Shown here one piece after another: positions 9,395 to 18,681 of a DNA stretch of 64,000 nt. The position numbers and the translations under genes were made by a program. The notes below the pieces were generated by a model. It worked only from the letters and a program-made list of their open reading frames with translations, was not told the DNA's origin and searched no databases. Origin of the DNA: Haladaptatus halobius (GTDB taxonomy: Archaea; Halobacteriota; Halobacteria; Halobacteriales; Haladaptataceae); NCBI RefSeq assembly GCF_020618475.1, contig NZ_CP085337.1:248001-312000 (forward strand). Direction: 5' to 3'. Numbering within the stretch: the first letter of the stretch is position 1; each line of letters opens with the position of its first letter.

Positions 9395-10070
9395 GATGAC
9401 GAGCGCCGAGTCCGACATCGAACGGCTTCGACTGGGTCTCTCCGAGACTGGACAGTTCGTCTATCGCCACATTACCACTCTCGTTGGCGTGAGCAGTGCG
9501 TGGTTCTTCGCTTCCGCTCCGCTCATCACCATCGGGCCGACGACGCTCGCCGCGTACGTGGCGATTCAGTCGTTACACGAGAATGGGCAAGTTGATCACG
9601 GAGTCCTCGCCGAGCGGTTGCGGACGAACGGTATCCATGCGATGCTACTCGGTGCGCTGCCGATACTTCCTGCACTCGCTTCCGGCTTGTACGTGGACGC
9701 CTACCTCGGGTCGGGGTCGACGGTGAGCGCCGTGCTCGCAATCGTCTGCGCCTACGCGACCCTGTACGTGGTACTTCTCCTCATCCCGGCGTTCGTCTCG
9801 CTCTCGGGCGGCGCTGGAGTCGTCGAAGCGCTTCGGACGGGGCGGAAACAGCTCACAGGACACCCGACGCTCTCGCTTACGATCGGTATACTGACCGCGG
9901 TCACGACGAGTGTGACCGCGGTGTTTACCGTCGGATTCGTTATCCTGTTCCCCGCGCTCGCTTTCTCGCTGCACCTGTTTCTCTTCGGCTTCGACGACGA
10001 GGAGACGAGGAATGAGCGCAAAACCATGGACCGAACTCGCCGTTTGAATCAATTTCCAACCGAAAGTTAA
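9395..10070 (+). CDS. DUF624/YesL-like membrane protein
   Basis: The product has 225 residues and about five hydrophobic segments (near residues 20-50, 75-95, 110-140, 170-205). Proteins of this type accompany carbohydrate ABC transporters and glycosidases in haloarchaea and Firmicutes (YesL). They are thought to assist sugar uptake, but the role is unproven. I chose ATG 9395, which begins MTSAESDIERLRLGLSETG as in intact relatives. The longer frame from 9360 only arises from the deletion joining it to the binding-protein fragment. It sits 8 bp before the GH2 gene, clearly one operon. Its transporter has been lost. Confidence 0.7.
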
Positions 10071-10078
10071 CGCACTAC

Positions 10079-12796
10079 ATGAACGATATAGATAAACCAA
10101 AGATACAGACTGATTCACAGTCATACCGAACTCAGCAGTCGCTAAACGGAACGTGGAGGTTCGTGCTCGATCCCGACGATGAAGGGCGCGACGCCAGTTG
10201 GTTCGACCCCGATACCGACTGGCCGTCAGAGATGACGGTAGACGTTCCGCACGCGTGGCAGGAAGACGATGACTATCTGGACTACGCGGGCGTCGCGTGG
10301 TATCGGCGTCAGGTCGAAGTCCCCGAAACCGAGGCGGACGAACGTGTCGCCGTCTCGTTCGGTGCCGTCGACTACGAGGCGACAGTCTGGGTCAACGGCG
10401 ACGAAGTAGGGAGTCATCGCGGCGGTTACCTCCCGTTCGAGTTCGACGTTACGAATGAATCGCACGCGGGCGAGAACACGGTAGTCGTTCGAGTCGAAGA
10501 CCCGGAAGATATCGACGAAATCCCGCACGGCAAGCAGGGAGAACCGTGGTACACGCGAGTAAGCGGTATCTGGGGAGACGTCGAACTCCGCACGCGCCCG
10601 AAAACACGGACGACGAACGCGCGCGTCACCCCGAACCTCGATTCGGACACGGCGGAAGTCGAGTTGACGTTCAAAACCGCGAAGGAGTTACGCGACTTGA
10701 CGGCCACCGTCGCCGCCGCTTCCGACGGCGAAACGGTCGCAGAAGCGGCGGTCGAACTCGACGCAGGCGACTCAGTGCGAGTCGAATTGGACATGGAGAA
10801 TCCGAACTACTGGACGCCGGAGTCGCCGCATCTATACGATCTCACGGTTCGCCTCAGCGCGGACGGCGAAACCGTCGACCGCTACGAGGACTACTTCGGC
10901 ATGCGAAGCTTCGAAGTTACCGAAGATCGATTTCTACTCAACGGCGAACCGCTGCGGCTCCGCGGTGCGCTCGATCAGGGGTACTACCCCGAGACGCTAT
11001 ATCGTCCCTTCGAGGAGGGGCTTTTCGAGCGCGAAATTCGAATCGCGAAGGAGCTCGGGTTCAACATGCTCCGCAAGCACATCAAGCCCGCCCATCCGGA
11101 TTTCATCGATGCGGCCAACCGACTCGGCATCCTTGTCTGGGAGGAACCGGCGAATCCGTCGGTCTACACCGAGCGCTCGAAATGCGAGGTTCGCGAACAG
11201 TTGAAGGGGCTCATCGAGCGCGACTACAACTCCCCGAGCGTCGTAGTTTGGAGTCTCTACAACGAAGAGTGGGGTATCGGCGGCCACTACGAGGAGGGAG
11301 AAGAGTCGCTGTGGACCGACGAGGAAAAGCAGACGTACCTCGCGGAGCTGTACGAGACCGCCCGTGAGTGGGACTCGACGCGCCTCATATGTGACAACTC
11401 GGGGTGGGCGCACGTCGCCACGGATATCAACGACTACCACCGCTACTTCGTCAGCCCGGATCGCGCCGACGCGTGGGCCGACGACCTCGATCACATTGTC
11501 GCGCACCCCGCGGACAACTACGGATCCGCGGAGACCGACCCCGACGAGTCGCCGATCGTTATCTCGGAGTTCGGGACGTGGGGGTTCTCCGACGTGGACG
11601 CGTTTCGGAAGCGCTATGGCGGCGAACCGTCGTGGTTCGACCACGAATTCTTCGACGATCCCATCAAGTGCCCGGCCGGCGTGGACGAACGATTCGAGAA
11701 GTCGCCGCTCTCGTCCGCGTTCGACGGATTTGACGACCTTGCAACCGTCTGGCAGGAACGCGAGTTCGTCTCGATCGCAGATATCATCGGTCAGGTGCGC
11801 ACTCGAGAAGACATCGCCGGGTACGTCATCACCGAGTTCTCCGACATCGAGTGGGAATTCAACGGACTGCTCGACTACTACCGAGAGGAGAAGACGTTCT
11901 GCGACGAGTTCGCATCGGTGAACGGCCCCGTGATGCTTCGACTCGAACCGCGCGTACGATCCACTTGGAGCGGCGACGACGTTTCCGTCGACGTCGTCGT
12001 CGTCAACGACACCACCGAAACGATAGATACCGACCTCTCGTGGGAGGCGTTCGACGACGCTGGAACCGTCGCCGTCACCGTCGACGGCGCGAGCGCGGTG
12101 CGCATCGACGATGCGTTCACCGTCAACACGTCCGACACGTCCGGCGTCTCCTCGGACGAGGTGACCGCGACGCTCGAAACGTCATCTGATACGGTCACGA
12201 CGGCCGAGAGACTGTGGGTCTACGATGACGAGCCGACTGCGGACGACGGTGTAACAGCGTTCGTGCGTGGGGCGATAAGTCCCCGAATGGCGGCAGCGGA
12301 CAACGGCATAATCACCCAACACGAACTCGACGAGGACGTCGACATCGCCGTAGTCACGGATTTAGATGATTCCATCCGCTCGTTCGCCGAAGCGGGGGGA
12401 GCGGTTATCCTCGTCCCCGGTTCCGACGGATCGATGTCGGACGAGACTCCCTTCGAGTTCCGCGAACTCCCGGCCACCGAGAGCTGGAACCTCGTTTCCT
12501 CGTTCTTCTACAGCGACTCGGAACCGATGTCCGACCTAGTCGTCGACCGACGTCTGGGATGGGCGTTCGACGGTCTCTACCCGTACGCGGTTGCGACGGA
12601 TGTCGAGGAATCCGACGAAGTTCACGTCGGCTACGTCGAGGGATGGCTCGTCAACGAGGGGAGTCCGCTCTTAACACGTGAGTTCGGCGCGGGAACTGTC
12701 ACGGCGTGTACGTTTCGTCTCTCCGATGCCTACGGCGAAAATCCGACAGGAACAACACTTATGAGCAACATCATCGAGAGGGTTACAGACGAATGA
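10079..12796 (+). CDS. Glycoside hydrolase family 2 (beta-galactosidase-like)
   Basis: This 905-residue cytoplasmic enzyme has no signal peptide. Residues 15-190 form the jelly-roll sugar-binding domain (GTWRF, WYRR, VNGDEVGSHRGGY), 190-295 the Ig-like sandwich, and about 300-640 the TIM barrel. The acid/base is Glu396 in SLYNEEWG and the nucleophile Glu497 in ISEFGTWG, both in place. Residues 640-905 add Ig-like and further C-terminal sequence, making it longer than a minimal GH2. Family members split beta-galactosides, beta-glucuronides or related glycosides. Galactonate dehydratase overlapping its stop (ATGA) favours galactose release. The gene is intact despite the ruined transporter upstream. 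Confidence 0.92.
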   Translation: MNDIDKPKIQTDSQSYRTQQSLNGTWRFVLDPDDEGRDASWFDPDTDWPSEMTVDVPHAWQEDDDYLDYAGVAWYRRQVEVPETEADERVAVSFGAVDYEATVWVNGDEVGSHRGGYLPFEFDVTNESHAGENTVVVRVEDPEDIDEIPHGKQGEPWYTRVSGIWGDVELRTRPKTRTTNARVTPNLDSDTAEVELTFKTAKELRDLTATVAAASDGETVAEAAVELDAGDSVRVELDMENPNYWTPESPHLYDLTVRLSADGETVDRYEDYFGMRSFEVTEDRFLLNGEPLRLRGALDQGYYPETLYRPFEEGLFEREIRIAKELGFNMLRKHIKPAHPDFIDAANRLGILVWEEPANPSVYTERSKCEVREQLKGLIERDYNSPSVVVWSLYNEEWGIGGHYEEGEESLWTDEEKQTYLAELYETAREWDSTRLICDNSGWAHVATDINDYHRYFVSPDRADAWADDLDHIVAHPADNYGSAETDPDESPIVISEFGTWGFSDVDAFRKRYGGEPSWFDHEFFDDPIKCPAGVDERFEKSPLSSAFDGFDDLATVWQEREFVSIADIIGQVRTREDIAGYVITEFSDIEWEFNGLLDYYREEKTFCDEFASVNGPVMLRLEPRVRSTWSGDDVSVDVVVVNDTTETIDTDLSWEAFDDAGTVAVTVDGASAVRIDDAFTVNTSDTSGVSSDEVTATLETSSDTVTTAERLWVYDDEPTADDGVTAFVRGAISPRMAAADNGIITQHELDEDVDIAVVTDLDDSIRSFAEAGGAVILVPGSDGSMSDETPFEFRELPATESWNLVSSFFYSDSEPMSDLVVDRRLGWAFDGLYPYAVATDVEESDEVHVGYVEGWLVNEGSPLLTREFGAGTVTACTFRLSDAYGENPTGTTLMSNIIERVTDE

Positions 12797-13944
12797 GAAT
12801 TGTCGATTACGAGCTGTTCGAAGTACCGCCGCGGTGGCTCTTTCTAAAGGTCACCACGAGCGACGGTATCGTCGGCTGGGGCGAACCGGTCGTCGAAGGG
12901 CGTGCGAAGACGGTTCGCGCCGCCGTCGAAGAACTGATGGACGACTACTTGATGGGTGAAGATCCGCTACCCATCGAGAACCACTGGCAGACGATGTACC
13001 GTGGCGGTTTCTACCGCGGCGGGCCGATCCTCATGAGCGCCATCGCCGGTATCGATCAAGCGCTCTGGGATATCAAAGGCAAACATTACGGTGCGCCGGT
13101 GTACGAACTGCTCGGTGGAAAGGCGCGGAATCGTATCCGTGTTTATCAATGGATCGGTGGCGACCGCCCGGCCGACGTCGGCCAAGCCGCCGCCGAGAAG
13201 GTCGACGCCGGGTTTACCGCGTTGAAGATGAATGCGACGTCCGAGCTTCGGCGCGTGGATACGTCGGCGACCGTCCAGTCAGCGGTTGACCGAATCGCGC
13301 AGGTTCGCGAGGAAGTCGGCGACGAGGTGGATATCGGCGTCGACTTCCACGGTCGTGTGTCGAAGCCGATGGCCAAGCGGTTGGCCAAGGCGCTTGAACC
13401 GCACGAACCCTTCTTCATCGAAGAGCCGGTGCTCGCTGAACACAACGACGAACTCGGCGACATCGCCGCTCACACGACTATCCCCATCGCAACGGGCGAG
13501 CGCATGTACTCGCGGTGGGATTTTAAACAGGTGTTCGAGGACGGATCGGTCGACATCATTCAACCCGACCTCTCGCACGCCGGCGGTATCACCGAGGTGA
13601 AGAAGATTGCCGCGATGGCCGAAGCGTACGACGTGGCGATGGCACCGCACTGCCCGCTCGGCCCTATCGCACTCGCGTCGTGCATACAAGTCGACGCCTG
13701 TTCGTCTAATACGCTCATCCAAGAACAGAGCCTCGATATCCACTACAACGAGACAAGCGACGTTCTCGACTACCTCGCCGATCCCGACGTCTTCGAGTAT
13801 CGACAGGGGTTCGTTGAGCTTCCGACGAAGCCGGGACTCAGTATCGAGATCGACGAATCGACAGTTCGGTCGAACGCCGAACATGAAGTCAACTGGCACA
13901 ATCCGATCTGGCGGCACGACGACGGCTCTATCGCGGAGTGGTGA
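12793..13944 (+). CDS. dgoD: D-galactonate dehydratase, enolase superfamily
   Basis: The product has 383 residues and close, co-linear similarity to Escherichia coli DgoD along its length. Metal ligands Asp184, Glu210 and Glu236 and the catalytic pair His186 and His286 are all present (VDFHGRVS, FFIEEPVLAE, ATGERMYSR, APHCPLGP). The enzyme dehydrates D-galactonate to 2-keto-3-deoxygalactonate, a step of the De Ley-Doudoroff or semi-phosphorylative Entner-Doudoroff route. ATG 12793 overlaps the GH2 stop. A longer frame upstream is only overlap with GH2. It is followed with a 7-bp overlap by the SDR. Galactarate/altronate relatives are less likely given the conserved residues. Confidence 0.93.
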   Translation: MRIVDYELFEVPPRWLFLKVTTSDGIVGWGEPVVEGRAKTVRAAVEELMDDYLMGEDPLPIENHWQTMYRGGFYRGGPILMSAIAGIDQALWDIKGKHYGAPVYELLGGKARNRIRVYQWIGGDRPADVGQAAAEKVDAGFTALKMNATSELRRVDTSATVQSAVDRIAQVREEVGDEVDIGVDFHGRVSKPMAKRLAKALEPHEPFFIEEPVLAEHNDELGDIAAHTTIPIATGERMYSRWDFKQVFEDGSVDIIQPDLSHAGGITEVKKIAAMAEAYDVAMAPHCPLGPIALASCIQVDACSSNTLIQEQSLDIHYNETSDVLDYLADPDVFEYRQGFVELPTKPGLSIEIDESTVRSNAEHEVNWHNPIWRHDDGSIAEW

Positions 13945-14747
13945 CGGATAGGTATCCGACCGATTGGGGACGGTTCGAAGACCAGACCGTCGTCGTTACC
14001 GGTTCGACCCGGGGCATCGGCGCAAGCATCGCCGATCGGTTCGCCGCCGAAGGGGCGAACATCGTCCTCACCGGACGAACAGCGGCGGACGGAGATGCCA
14101 TCGTCGACGACATCGGCGATGATGGCGGCGAGGCGACGTTCCTGCGCGCGGACATGCGCGATCCGGCGGATATCGAGGCGTTGTTCGAGGCTGCAGCCGA
14201 TCGCTTCGGCGGCGTTGACGTGCTGGTGAACAACGCCGGCGTGGAGACGAACACGGCGGCAGACGAGGCGACGCTGGACGACTAGGAGTTCGTCCTCGAA
14301 ACCGACTTCAGAGCGTATTGGCTCTGCGCAAAACACGCGGTCGCCCAGATGGACGCGGGAGCCATCATCAACGTCTCCTCGAACCACGCGTTCCTGACGA
14401 TGCCCGAGATGTTCCCGTACAACGCGGTGGAGGCAGGAATCAACGGAATGACCCGTGGGATGGTACTCGATTTCGGCCCCGACATCCGCGTCAACACCGT
14501 TAACCCCGGTTGGGTCGCAATCGAAAGCATGACCGAGGATATGGACGAGGCGAACCGCGAACACCTCGAATCGATTCATCCGGTCGGACGGCTTGGCGCA
14601 CCTGCGAACATCGCAGGTGCCGTCGCGTTTTTGGCTAGCGACGATGCAGCGTTCGTCACCGGAGTTAGCCTCCTCGTAGACGGCGGGCGCAGTGCGGTGA
14701 TGCAGGACGATACGCTACCCGACTATCGCATGCGACGAGGTGGGTAG
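13938..14747 (+). pseudogene. SDR-family sugar dehydrogenase, interrupted by TAG and lacking catalytic Lys
   Basis: A GTG start at 13938 overlaps the dgoD stop. The frame holds for 270 codons, interrupted once by TAG at 14283-14285 (codon 116, a site where Trp is expected: TLDD*EFVLE). Before it lie the TGSTRGIG cofactor loop and NNAG. After it lie the catalytic Ser (NVSS) and Tyr161 and a normal PGW...GRLG...FLASDDAAFVTG C-terminal part. The usual YxxxK is Y-NAV-E here, so the catalytic Lys is Glu165. With the operon context, the ancestor probably oxidised galactose or a related aldose to its lactone. Two lesions point to a dead gene. Confidence 0.85.
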
Positions 14748-14969
14748 AAAGTCGTTCGGCGACTACGAGTCTCGTCGTTGTTCGTTCGTGCTAGGATGGG
14801 ACACCTACTGTAGCCGAAAAAGAAGTAAGTGGTCAAGCGAATCTGCGGAAACAAGTCCATTCTCAAATTGATTTCACTAAACGACGCCCAATTTTCAGTG
14901 AAATTCCTCTAAAACTGCATCAACGGCGCAAATTTTATGATGGTAGTTTACCTGTATTTACGCGGAACG

Positions 14970-16034
14970 ATGCAGAGACGTAAGTTACTTACAGGTATCG
15001 CAGCAGGGAGTATCGGATTAACCGCCGGACTGACGAGTATCAGTGCGAAACGAACCGGTAAGAAGAATGGCCAGTACCAAAATCCGGTGTTCGAACCGAT
15101 CTTCGCCGATCCTTCCGCAATCCGAACCGACGATGGACAGTACTACGCGTATGCGACCATGGACAATTGGGGTTCAGACAGGGGTGGCTGGCACATCGTT
15201 CCGATTATCCGCTCGACTGATCTCGTGAACTGGGAATACGTCGGCGATGCCTTCGACTCCGTGCCGGACTGGTACGAAAACGGAACCGCCGAGTTCGTCT
15301 GGGCACCTGATATCGCGCAGTATGATGGTGAGTATCATCTATTTTACTCGTTGGTGGATTTTTCACCCGAATACAATTGGGAACACCAGAGCATCGGCGT
15401 CGCGACGGCGGACTCGCCCGCAGGCCCGTTCGAGGATCAGGGTGAAGTCTTACAGGGATCGGATGTCGGTGTTGGAAACTCCATCGATCCGATGTTCTTC
15501 GTGGACGAAGGGTCGCCGTACCTCATCTGGGGGAGCTTTGACGGGATCTATCTCGTCGAACTCGCTCGTGACGGCAATGGCTGGGAGTACGTCGGAACGC
15601 CGGTTCAGATCGCAAGCGATCGTTTCGAGGGACCGTACATCATCGAACGAAACGGATGGTACTACTTGTTCGTTTCGAGCGGGGGGTGTTGCGGCGGTCC
15701 CGACGATACGTACCAAGTCGAAGTCGGTCACTCTCGCTCCTTAGACGGGCCGTACGTGAACCAGAGGGGCGAAAAACTTACCGACGCACCGGGAACGCTA
15801 GTTATCGACGACGATGAACAGTTTGGAGCCCCGGGGCACAACGCCATCGTAGAAGATGACGCTGGACGGGATTGGATGTTGTATCACGCCTACGACCGCG
15901 ATGAACCCGGCTTCGTTCACGGAGTACCGCGTCGCCCGCTCCTTATTGACCCGATACAGTGGAGAGATGGCTGGCCGCGGGTGACGACGAGGACGCCGAG
16001 CCTTTATCAGCGCCGACCGGTCGACAGCAGATAG
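14970..16034 (+). CDS. Secreted GH43 glycosidase (arabinanase/arabinosidase-like)
   Basis: The 354-residue product starts at ATG 14970 with a Tat signal (QRRKLLTGIAAGS plus hydrophobic run to about residue 27). The five-blade GH43 active-site acids are visible: base Asp47 in FADPSAIR, modulator Asp173 in SIDPMFF and acid Glu220 in RFEGPYII. WAPDIAQYDGEYHLFYS is typical of the arabinan-active clade. It should cut arabinose- or xylose-containing polysaccharide outside the cell, feeding the adjacent intracellular GH2. It has its own promoter region (AT-rich at about 14930-14940) and is separated from the SDR by 220 bp. The exact substrate is not decidable. Confidence 0.88.
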   Translation: MQRRKLLTGIAAGSIGLTAGLTSISAKRTGKKNGQYQNPVFEPIFADPSAIRTDDGQYYAYATMDNWGSDRGGWHIVPIIRSTDLVNWEYVGDAFDSVPDWYENGTAEFVWAPDIAQYDGEYHLFYSLVDFSPEYNWEHQSIGVATADSPAGPFEDQGEVLQGSDVGVGNSIDPMFFVDEGSPYLIWGSFDGIYLVELARDGNGWEYVGTPVQIASDRFEGPYIIERNGWYYLFVSSGGCCGGPDDTYQVEVGHSRSLDGPYVNQRGEKLTDAPGTLVIDDDEQFGAPGHNAIVEDDAGRDWMLYHAYDRDEPGFVHGVPRRPLLIDPIQWRDGWPRVTTRTPSLYQRRPVDSR

Positions 16035-16342
16035 CAGCCTCTCCCTGCGAGGAAAAGCGATCTTAGATAATCGGGACGATTATTTGATCACGGTGTAACC
16101 TGATATGATACCAGAAGTAACTATCGTTGGGGGTTATTCGCGGTAACGGATATTAACGTTTCCGTGTTTAATATGGTATTTGACGTCATCGCACACTTGC
16201 TGCTCTTGACCGATTATCGACTCTGGCCGACGGTAAGCTACCGGCGGCTGCTTATCATCCGGCGCTTATTTCTCGTTTCGCCGACTGCACGACTGTTTCT
16301 CCCCTACCGACATAGAAAACCAAACTGCAAGCGGCGGCGAAA
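16035..16342. other. Convergent intergenic region
   Basis: No gene. GH43 (plus) and purA (minus) end here towards each other. The sequence is AT-rich after 16060. T-rich tracts suitable for archaeal termination occur, but no clear hairpin is seen. Confidence 0.5.
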
Positions 16343-17743
16343 CTATCGCACCGATTCGTCGAACGGATTATCGAGAACCACGGTATCCTCGCGCCCCGGG
16401 CCGACACCGACGGCGTAGACCGGCGTGTCGAGTTCCTCCTGAATGTATTCGAGATAGGCGCGAGCGTTCTCCGGAATCGCCTCGTACCCATCACGGGCGA
16501 CTGCACTCCAGTCGACATCGGGCCACCCGTCGAACCGCCGATAGTTGACCGTACAGCGACTCCACCCTTCGGTAGTCGGGGGAACGGTTTTCACTTCGTC
16601 GCCATCGAACTGGTAGCTGTGGCCGACCTCCACCTCGTCGAGTCCGGCCAGTACGTCGATGTGACCGACCACAATGCCCGTAAAGCCGCTTGCGCGGGTG
16701 GCGTGGCGGAGAATCGGCATATCGAGCCATCCGACGCGGCGCGGGCGACCGGTGACGGTTCCGTACTCGCCGCCCTCGTCGCGGATGTAGGTCGCTAGCT
16801 CTTCTTCCGCCTTGTCGGTGGTTCCGTCACCCTCCGCCTCACTCCTATCGTAGCCAGGCGTCTGTCCTTCGACTCCGCCCAATTCGGTCGGGAGCGGGCC
16901 GGTTCCAACTCGCGTGAGATAGGCTTTCACGACGCCGATCACGTCACCTTGGCCGACGACGGTGGGGCCCAGACCGCTCCCCACGCAGGCGGCACCCGCC
17001 GTCGGATTCGAGGAGGTGACGTAGGGATACGTACCGTGGTCGATGTCGATCAACGTTCCTTGCGCTCCTTCGAACATCACCTCGTCACCTTCGTCGATCC
17101 GCCGTTGGAGGTAGGTACCGCAGTCGACGGTCATTCCTTCCTCGGCGAGTCGTTCGCCATAGGCGCGGTACGTCTCGAAGAGCCGGTCGATGTCGAACTC
17201 GGGACCCGTCTCTGCGTCGAAAACGTCCTCGACGAGCGCTCGCTTCTGGGGGATGACGTACTCCAGCCGGGCGCGGAGAAGCTCGCGGTCGAGCAACTCG
17301 CCGACGCGGATTCCCCGCCGACCGGCTTTATCTTCGTAGGTCGGTCCAATACCGCGTCCAGTCGTACCCACGGTGAGGTCGCCTTTTTCATTCTTGTCGT
17401 CCTCCTCGATACCGTCGAGAATACGGTGATAGGGGAAGATGACGTGCGCCCGCTCGGCGACGCGAACGCTCGGGTCGAGTCCGCGCTCGCGGAGCGTATC
17501 GAGTTCGTCGAACAGCGTCTCGGGGTTGACGACGCACCCGTTGCCGATGATGCACTCTTTCCCCCGGACGACGCCCGATGGGAGGAGAGAGAGCTTGTAC
17601 TCCTCGCCCTCGTGAACGACGGTGTGGCCGGCGTTGTCGCCGCCCTGATAGCGGACGACGATGTCGGCGGCCTCACCGTAGAGATCGACGGCACCACCCT
17701 TGCCTTCGTCCCCGAACTGCGATCCGACGATAGTGACAGTCAT
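16343..17743 (-). CDS. purA: Adenylosuccinate synthetase
   Basis: PurA converts IMP, aspartate and GTP into adenylosuccinate, the first committed step to AMP. The 466-residue protein shows the GTP-binding start GSQFGDEGKGG, the IMP/transition loop RYQGGDNAGHTVV, TTGRGIGPTYEDKAGRRG and the FEGAQGTLIDIDHGTYPYVTSS region (only parts quoted), and the C-terminal TGRPRRVGWLD. It is somewhat longer than bacterial enzymes, with an acidic insertion near residues 280-310 as usual in halophiles. ATG 17743 has a GGTGG-like site just upstream and a TATAAA at 17756-17761. It is a core chromosomal gene, so this region is probably main chromosome. Confidence 0.96.
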   Translation of the reverse strand: MTVTIVGSQFGDEGKGGAVDLYGEAADIVVRYQGGDNAGHTVVHEGEEYKLSLLPSGVVRGKECIIGNGCVVNPETLFDELDTLRERGLDPSVRVAERAHVIFPYHRILDGIEEDDKNEKGDLTVGTTGRGIGPTYEDKAGRRGIRVGELLDRELLRARLEYVIPQKRALVEDVFDAETGPEFDIDRLFETYRAYGERLAEEGMTVDCGTYLQRRIDEGDEVMFEGAQGTLIDIDHGTYPYVTSSNPTAGAACVGSGLGPTVVGQGDVIGVVKAYLTRVGTGPLPTELGGVEGQTPGYDRSEAEGDGTTDKAEEELATYIRDEGGEYGTVTGRPRRVGWLDMPILRHATRASGFTGIVVGHIDVLAGLDEVEVGHSYQFDGDEVKTVPPTTEGWSRCTVNYRRFDGWPDVDWSAVARDGYEAIPENARAYLEYIQEELDTPVYAVGVGPGREDTVVLDNPFDESVR

Positions 17744-17996
17744 ACCGCCACCTTGTTTATACCCGACCTACAAATGGATGACGGTTTGACGGGGTTTCTG
17801 GCTCGAGTTATGCACAATTCTGTCTAGGCAAGTGCAGAACACCCGATTAGAGTAACCGAGACAGGGTAACCGAAACAGAGTGACAAATCGGGGTAACGTC
17901 CAGCATCACGTGCGTCGGCGGCCAGCTCTTCGGCGGACTGGGCAACGACAAGAGGGTTCGAGTAAGAACCATCGGGTCGAGAAGATGCGTTGTCGG

Positions 17997-18016
17997 ACAC
18001 CCCGCGTTGCCGCTGT
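17997..18016 (-). repeat. ORB-like element 1 (inverted)
   Basis: Exact reverse complement of the 20-bp consensus. It is the only full copy in this orientation, on the far side of the AT-rich segment from the others. Confidence 0.8.
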
Positions 18017-18084
18017 AAATGGAGAAGGGTCGTATCCGATACTTTCGCCAGAACACGTCAACCCCGTCAACCCCATCGAAGCTC

Positions 18085-18220
18085 CCTCGAAACTAGTCAT
18101 TTCGCCAAAAAAGGTACATCGCTGGGTGATTACTTCGCCACCTTCATCAGTTAATTGCTCCAATCTGTAACTTAGTCTATCTTCACTAACGAAACTATTA
18201 AATGGATACGATTCGTATCA
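18085..18220. other. AT-rich candidate DNA-unwinding element
   Basis: The densest AT stretch in the origin, including an A6 run near 18107-18113 and ATTAAAT near 18196. It is bracketed by oppositely oriented repeats, the position expected for a duplex-unwinding element. Confidence 0.55.
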
Positions 18221-18327
18221 TACCCCACCGGAGGCACACGTATCTGATACCGCGATGTGGTCGCGGTGTGCGACAACCGAACCGTACCTTCGTTGTTTTC
18301 ACCATACATCGGTTGACACCCTGTCTT

Positions 18328-18347
18328 AGAGCGGCAACGCGGGGTGT
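18328..18347 (+). repeat. ORB-like element 2
   Basis: Reads AGAGCGGCAACGCGGGGTGT, one mismatch from the consensus. It is the first direct copy after the AT-rich segment. Confidence 0.8.
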
Positions 18348-18402
18348 GGCGAACGTCGTAGTCCGACGAGGGAGATTTCGACAGGAACGTCGGTTCGTAT
18401 TT

Positions 18403-18422
18403 ACAGCGGCAACGTGGGGTGT
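18403..18422 (+). repeat. ORB-like element 3
   Basis: Reads ACAGCGGCAACGTGGGGTGT, one C-to-T change from the consensus. Confidence 0.8.
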
Positions 18423-18466
18423 CCGCCAACGTCATCTTCTCAATTACGTTCATCTGCAAACAGATT

Positions 18467-18486
18467 ACAGCGGCAACGCGGGGTGT
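18467..18486 (+). repeat. ORB-like element 4, first of the phased array
   Basis: Perfect consensus copy. The next copies start exactly 21 and 42 bp further on. Confidence 0.85.
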
Positions 18487-18487
18487 T

Positions 18488-18507
18488 ACAGCGGCAACGT
18501 GGAGTGT
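18488..18507 (+). repeat. ORB-like element 5, variant G-string
   Basis: Reads ACAGCGGCAACGTGGAGTGT. The G-string is interrupted by A, so binding may be weaker. Confidence 0.8.
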
Positions 18508-18508
18508 T

Positions 18509-18528
18509 ACAGCGGCAACGCGGGGTGT
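18509..18528 (+). repeat. ORB-like element 6
   Basis: Perfect consensus copy, followed at 18530-18540 by the first 10-11 bases of another copy in the same 21-bp phase. Further half copies lie at 18593 and 18614. Confidence 0.85.
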
Positions 18529-18647
18529 TACAGCGGCAAACTACATCAAAGTTCGAAAGCGTAACCCGCTGAATGCGCTTAATTCGGGATTTAGGGCGGC
18601 AACTTGCCGCGTTACAGCGGCAATAAGCTCCTTCGGTTAAGTAAGCG

Positions 18648-18654
18648 TTATAAT
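18648..18654 (+). promoter_or_regulatory. TATA box of orc1/cdc6
   Basis: TTATAAT lies with its centre about 31 bp before ATG 18682, giving a transcript start within a few bases of the start codon. This supports 18682 rather than the upstream ATG at 18604, which would lie inside the repeats. Confidence 0.55.
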
Positions 18655-18681
18655 CCCGGCTACCGATACGTTCGTTCAAGA

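Larger units (their letters stand above)
17990..18630 (+). other. oriC: Predicted replication origin with ORB-like repeats, beside orc1/cdc6
   Basis: The 938-bp gap between purA and the initiator gene contains a 20-bp repeat, ACAGCGGCAACGCGGGGTGT. There is one inverted copy at 17997, and there are direct copies at 18328, 18403, 18467, 18488 and 18509, with partial copies at 18530, 18593 and 18614. Between the inverted copy and the first direct one lies an AT-rich segment (about 18085-18220) suited to unwinding. Inverted ORBs flanking an AT-rich element next to orc1/cdc6 is the standard haloarchaeal origin plan, and the G-rich right half matches the ORB 'G-string'. Each Orc1 paralogue reads its own ORB variant, so this sequence is probably specific to the neighbouring initiator. 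Confidence 0.82.

Noticed and set aside
14283..14285. TAG as a pyrrolysine codon in the SDR gene
   Set aside because: SDRs do not use pyrrolysine, no pyl genes are seen, and the catalytic Lys is also lost, so nonsense is simpler.
16949..17827. 292-codon plus-strand frame
   Set aside because: It is antisense to purA, which is certain. The apparent acidic composition comes from the complement of purA codons.
18467..18540. Short repeats looking like a CRISPR array
   Set aside because: Copies are separated by one base, there are no spacers, no cas genes, and the position beside orc1 fits origin elements.
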